A stretch of 7,680 nt of DNA, taken from positions 1 to 7,680 of the forward strand of contig NZCH01000009.1 in assembly GCA_002688155.1 (NCBI GenBank), in the 5' to 3' direction. The notes under the pieces were generated by a model. The model was not told where the DNA came from and ran no database searches. It saw nothing but the letters and a program-made list of their open reading frames with translations. This DNA comes from Phycisphaerae bacterium. GTDB lineage: Bacteria > Planctomycetota > Phycisphaerae > Phycisphaerales > Phycisphaeraceae. Shown one piece after another: positions 7,070 through 7,680 of the stretch; positions within the stretch are counted from its first letter, which is position 1; the number at the start of each line of letters is the position of its first letter. The position numbers were made by a program, and so were the translations under genes.

Positions 7070-7222
7070 ATGTTTGCACGCAGGGCCTCGTGCAACGAGG
7101 TGCCTCATGTCATCGCCCAGGGTGAAATGATCATGGACCATCCGGACGATTGCCCGCATCCAGCGCATGCCCATACCGGGCTTCACTGGCGGCCGGCCAA
7201 TCCACGTGGTGCGGGGCTATAA
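7070..7222 (+). CDS. Doubtful 50-residue open frame, histidine-rich
   Basis: Starts at an ATG that directly follows an in-frame TAA and runs 50 codons to TAA at 7220. The translation has six histidines, mostly in the stretch DHPDDCPHPAHAHTGLH (23-39), and two cysteines (8 and 28), so it could bind metal if made. There is no good ribosome binding site before the ATG; an in-frame ATG at 7127 has AGGGTG just before it but at short spacing. No family was recognised and the sequence looks no more gene-like than chance. Listed because it occupies the position where fds operons often carry the small FdsD gene, which it does not resemble. Confidence 0.15.
   Translation: MFARRASCNEVPHVIAQGEMIMDHPDDCPHPAHAHTGLHWRPANPRGAGL
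7086..7100 (+). terminator. Short hairpin after the alpha subunit gene, no U-tract
   Basis: CCTCGT (7086-7091) and ACGAGG (7095-7100) pair perfectly around a GCA loop, about 75 bases after the alpha subunit stop. No run of T follows, so it is not a standard intrinsic terminator. It might stabilise a 3' end or mark a processing site. It also lies inside the doubtful 50-codon frame. Confidence 0.2.
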
Positions 7223-7223
7223 T
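7218..7223 (+). promoter_or_regulatory. Consensus -10 box in the gap before fdhD
   Basis: TATAAT is a perfect -10 hexamer in otherwise GC-rich sequence and lies 236 bases before the chosen fdhD start. No TTGACA-like -35 sits 16-18 bases upstream (the hexamer there is GGCCAA). It is followed by GAAGGGG (7236-7242) and a GTG at 7248, so a transcript starting near 7230 would begin with a ribosome-site-like sequence. Suggestive of an own promoter for fdhD, but weak without a -35. Confidence 0.25.
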
Positions 7224-7348
7224 TCGCTCAATAACGAAGGGGCCATCGTGACCGCATGCGAACCGGGCCTTGATCGATGGATGGAAGACTTCCTGACGCG
7301 ACGACCATCATGACATGTGTCAACTGCAAAACGGGTGGATTTGCCGGT

Positions 7349-7360
7349 CGGTGATCACCG
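7349..7360. repeat. 12-bp perfect palindrome upstream of fdhD
   Basis: CGGTGATCACCG is a perfect inverted repeat centred on GATC, about 100 bases before the fdhD start. It could be an operator for a dimeric regulator. An overlapping alternative hairpin pairs CCGGT (7344-7348) with ACCGG (7357-7361). GC-rich 12-mers of this kind also arise by chance. Confidence 0.3.
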
Positions 7361-7410
7361 GATCCCCTGCGACGTCCAGACGACTGTGTGTTTGGATCGG
7401 TGTCATCCAC

Positions 7411-7432
7411 GGCGGCGCTCCCTGGCGGCGCT
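7411..7432 (+). repeat. Two 9-base direct repeats just before fdhD
   Basis: GGCGGCGCT occurs at 7411-7419 and again at 7424-7432, separated by CCCT, giving a 13-base period that ends 26 bases before the chosen fdhD start. It may be a tandem binding site or simple-sequence slippage in GC-rich DNA. Confidence 0.35.
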
Positions 7433-7458
7433 TTGGGGACACGCATCAAGAGACGATC

Positions 7459-7680
7459 GTGCCACCTGACCCCACCACGGCCACCAAACCCGTCACACGC
7501 ATTCGCGATACTGCGTCAACGGTGGACGACGACGTGCTGGTCATCGAAGAGCCGCTGGAGATTCGCATCGCCGACGAGCCGCTGGCAGTGACGATGCGCA
7601 CGCCGGGGCACGATTGCGATCTGGTCGCGGGGTTCTGTCTGACCGAAGGCATCGTCACCGACCCGGATGAGATTGAGTCC
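7459..7680 (+). CDS. fdhD: FdhD, formate dehydrogenase sulfurtransferase, N-terminal part only
   Basis: The first 74 codons of FdhD, which runs off the right edge. FdhD receives sulfur from a cysteine desulfurase and passes it to the molybdenum cofactor, a step required for formate dehydrogenase activity (called FdsC in fds operons). Residues 30-65 carry the family's hallmark opening: EEPLEIRIADEPLAVTMRTP, then GHDCDLVAGFCLTEGIV. The usual hydrophobic residue in GFLLTEG is Cys60 here. The sulfur-carrying cysteine motif comes later in the protein and lies outside the window. The GTG at 7459 was chosen because AAGAG ends 6 bases before it and the protein upstream of it looks unrelated; the frame is open back to another GTG at 7351, so the true start is uncertain. 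Its place after the alpha subunit gene fits its role, though the 448-base gap suggests possible separate transcription. Confidence 0.94.
   Translation, partial: MPPDPTTATKPVTRIRDTASTVDDDVLVIEEPLEIRIADEPLAVTMRTPGHDCDLVAGFCLTEGIVTDPDEIES

Larger units (their letters stand above)
7011..7458. other. 448-base gap between the alpha subunit gene and fdhD, no clear gene
   Basis: No recognisable protein or RNA is encoded here. It holds several small elements: a 50-codon open frame at 7070-7222, a 6-bp hairpin at 7086-7100, a TATAAT box at 7218-7223, a strong ribosome-site-like GAAGGGG followed by a 21-codon GTG frame at 7248, a 12-bp perfect palindrome at 7349-7360 and a pair of 9-base direct repeats at 7411-7432. 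The gap is far longer than those inside the operon. It may be a leader and promoter region for fdhD, the remains of a lost accessory gene, or both. Confidence 0.5.

Overview
This window is GC-rich bacterial DNA carrying a compact gene cluster for a soluble, NAD(P)-linked, molybdenum- or tungsten-dependent formate dehydrogenase. The cluster is preceded by genes for pterin synthesis and a small thiol protein. The taxon cannot be fixed from the sequence. GC-rich codon use, several starts with weak or no Shine-Dalgarno, and the operon make-up would fit a Planctomycetota-like or other free-living GC-rich bacterium, but this is a low-confidence guess. There are no RNA genes, insertion sequences, CRISPR repeats or phage-like genes.

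Layout. Bases 1-836 (minus strand) hold an S49-family peptidase of the SppA type, probably a lipoprotein, cut by the left edge. A roughly 280-base divergent intergenic region follows. Everything after it reads on the plus strand: folE2 (GTP cyclohydrolase IB, 1118-1954); a 94-residue glutaredoxin-like protein (1954-2238); a fused gamma-beta diaphorase subunit of formate dehydrogenase (2223-4025); an unrecognised 47-residue protein (4047-4190); the 929-residue catalytic alpha subunit (4221-7010); a 448-base stretch without a clear gene; and the start of fdhD (7459 to the right edge). The first three plus-strand genes overlap one another and the next two gaps are only 21 and 30 bases, so 1118-7010 is very probably one transcript. 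fdhD may join it or have its own promoter in the gap.

How the parts work together. The alpha subunit oxidises formate (or reduces CO2) at a bis-pterin Mo/W centre with a cysteine ligand and passes electrons through a [2Fe-2S] cluster and four [4Fe-4S] clusters. These go to the fused subunit, whose NuoE-like and NuoF-like halves carry a [2Fe-2S] cluster, a [4Fe-4S] cluster and the FMN/NAD(H) site. FdhD sulfurates the molybdenum cofactor so that the alpha subunit becomes active. FolE2 makes 7,8-dihydroneopterin triphosphate, the first intermediate of folate (and related pterin C1 carriers), so its place at the head of the operon suggests a link between C1-carrier supply and formate turnover. 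That link is inference.

Most worth a second look: the uncharacterised 47-residue ribbon-helix-helix-like protein between the two dehydrogenase subunit genes, the overlapping folE2-thioredoxin-fold-dehydrogenase arrangement, the gamma-beta fusion giving a two-polypeptide enzyme, the chain of tiny overlapping ORFs and sites in front of fdhD, and the unusual C-terminal part of the S49 peptidase. I see no wholly new system.
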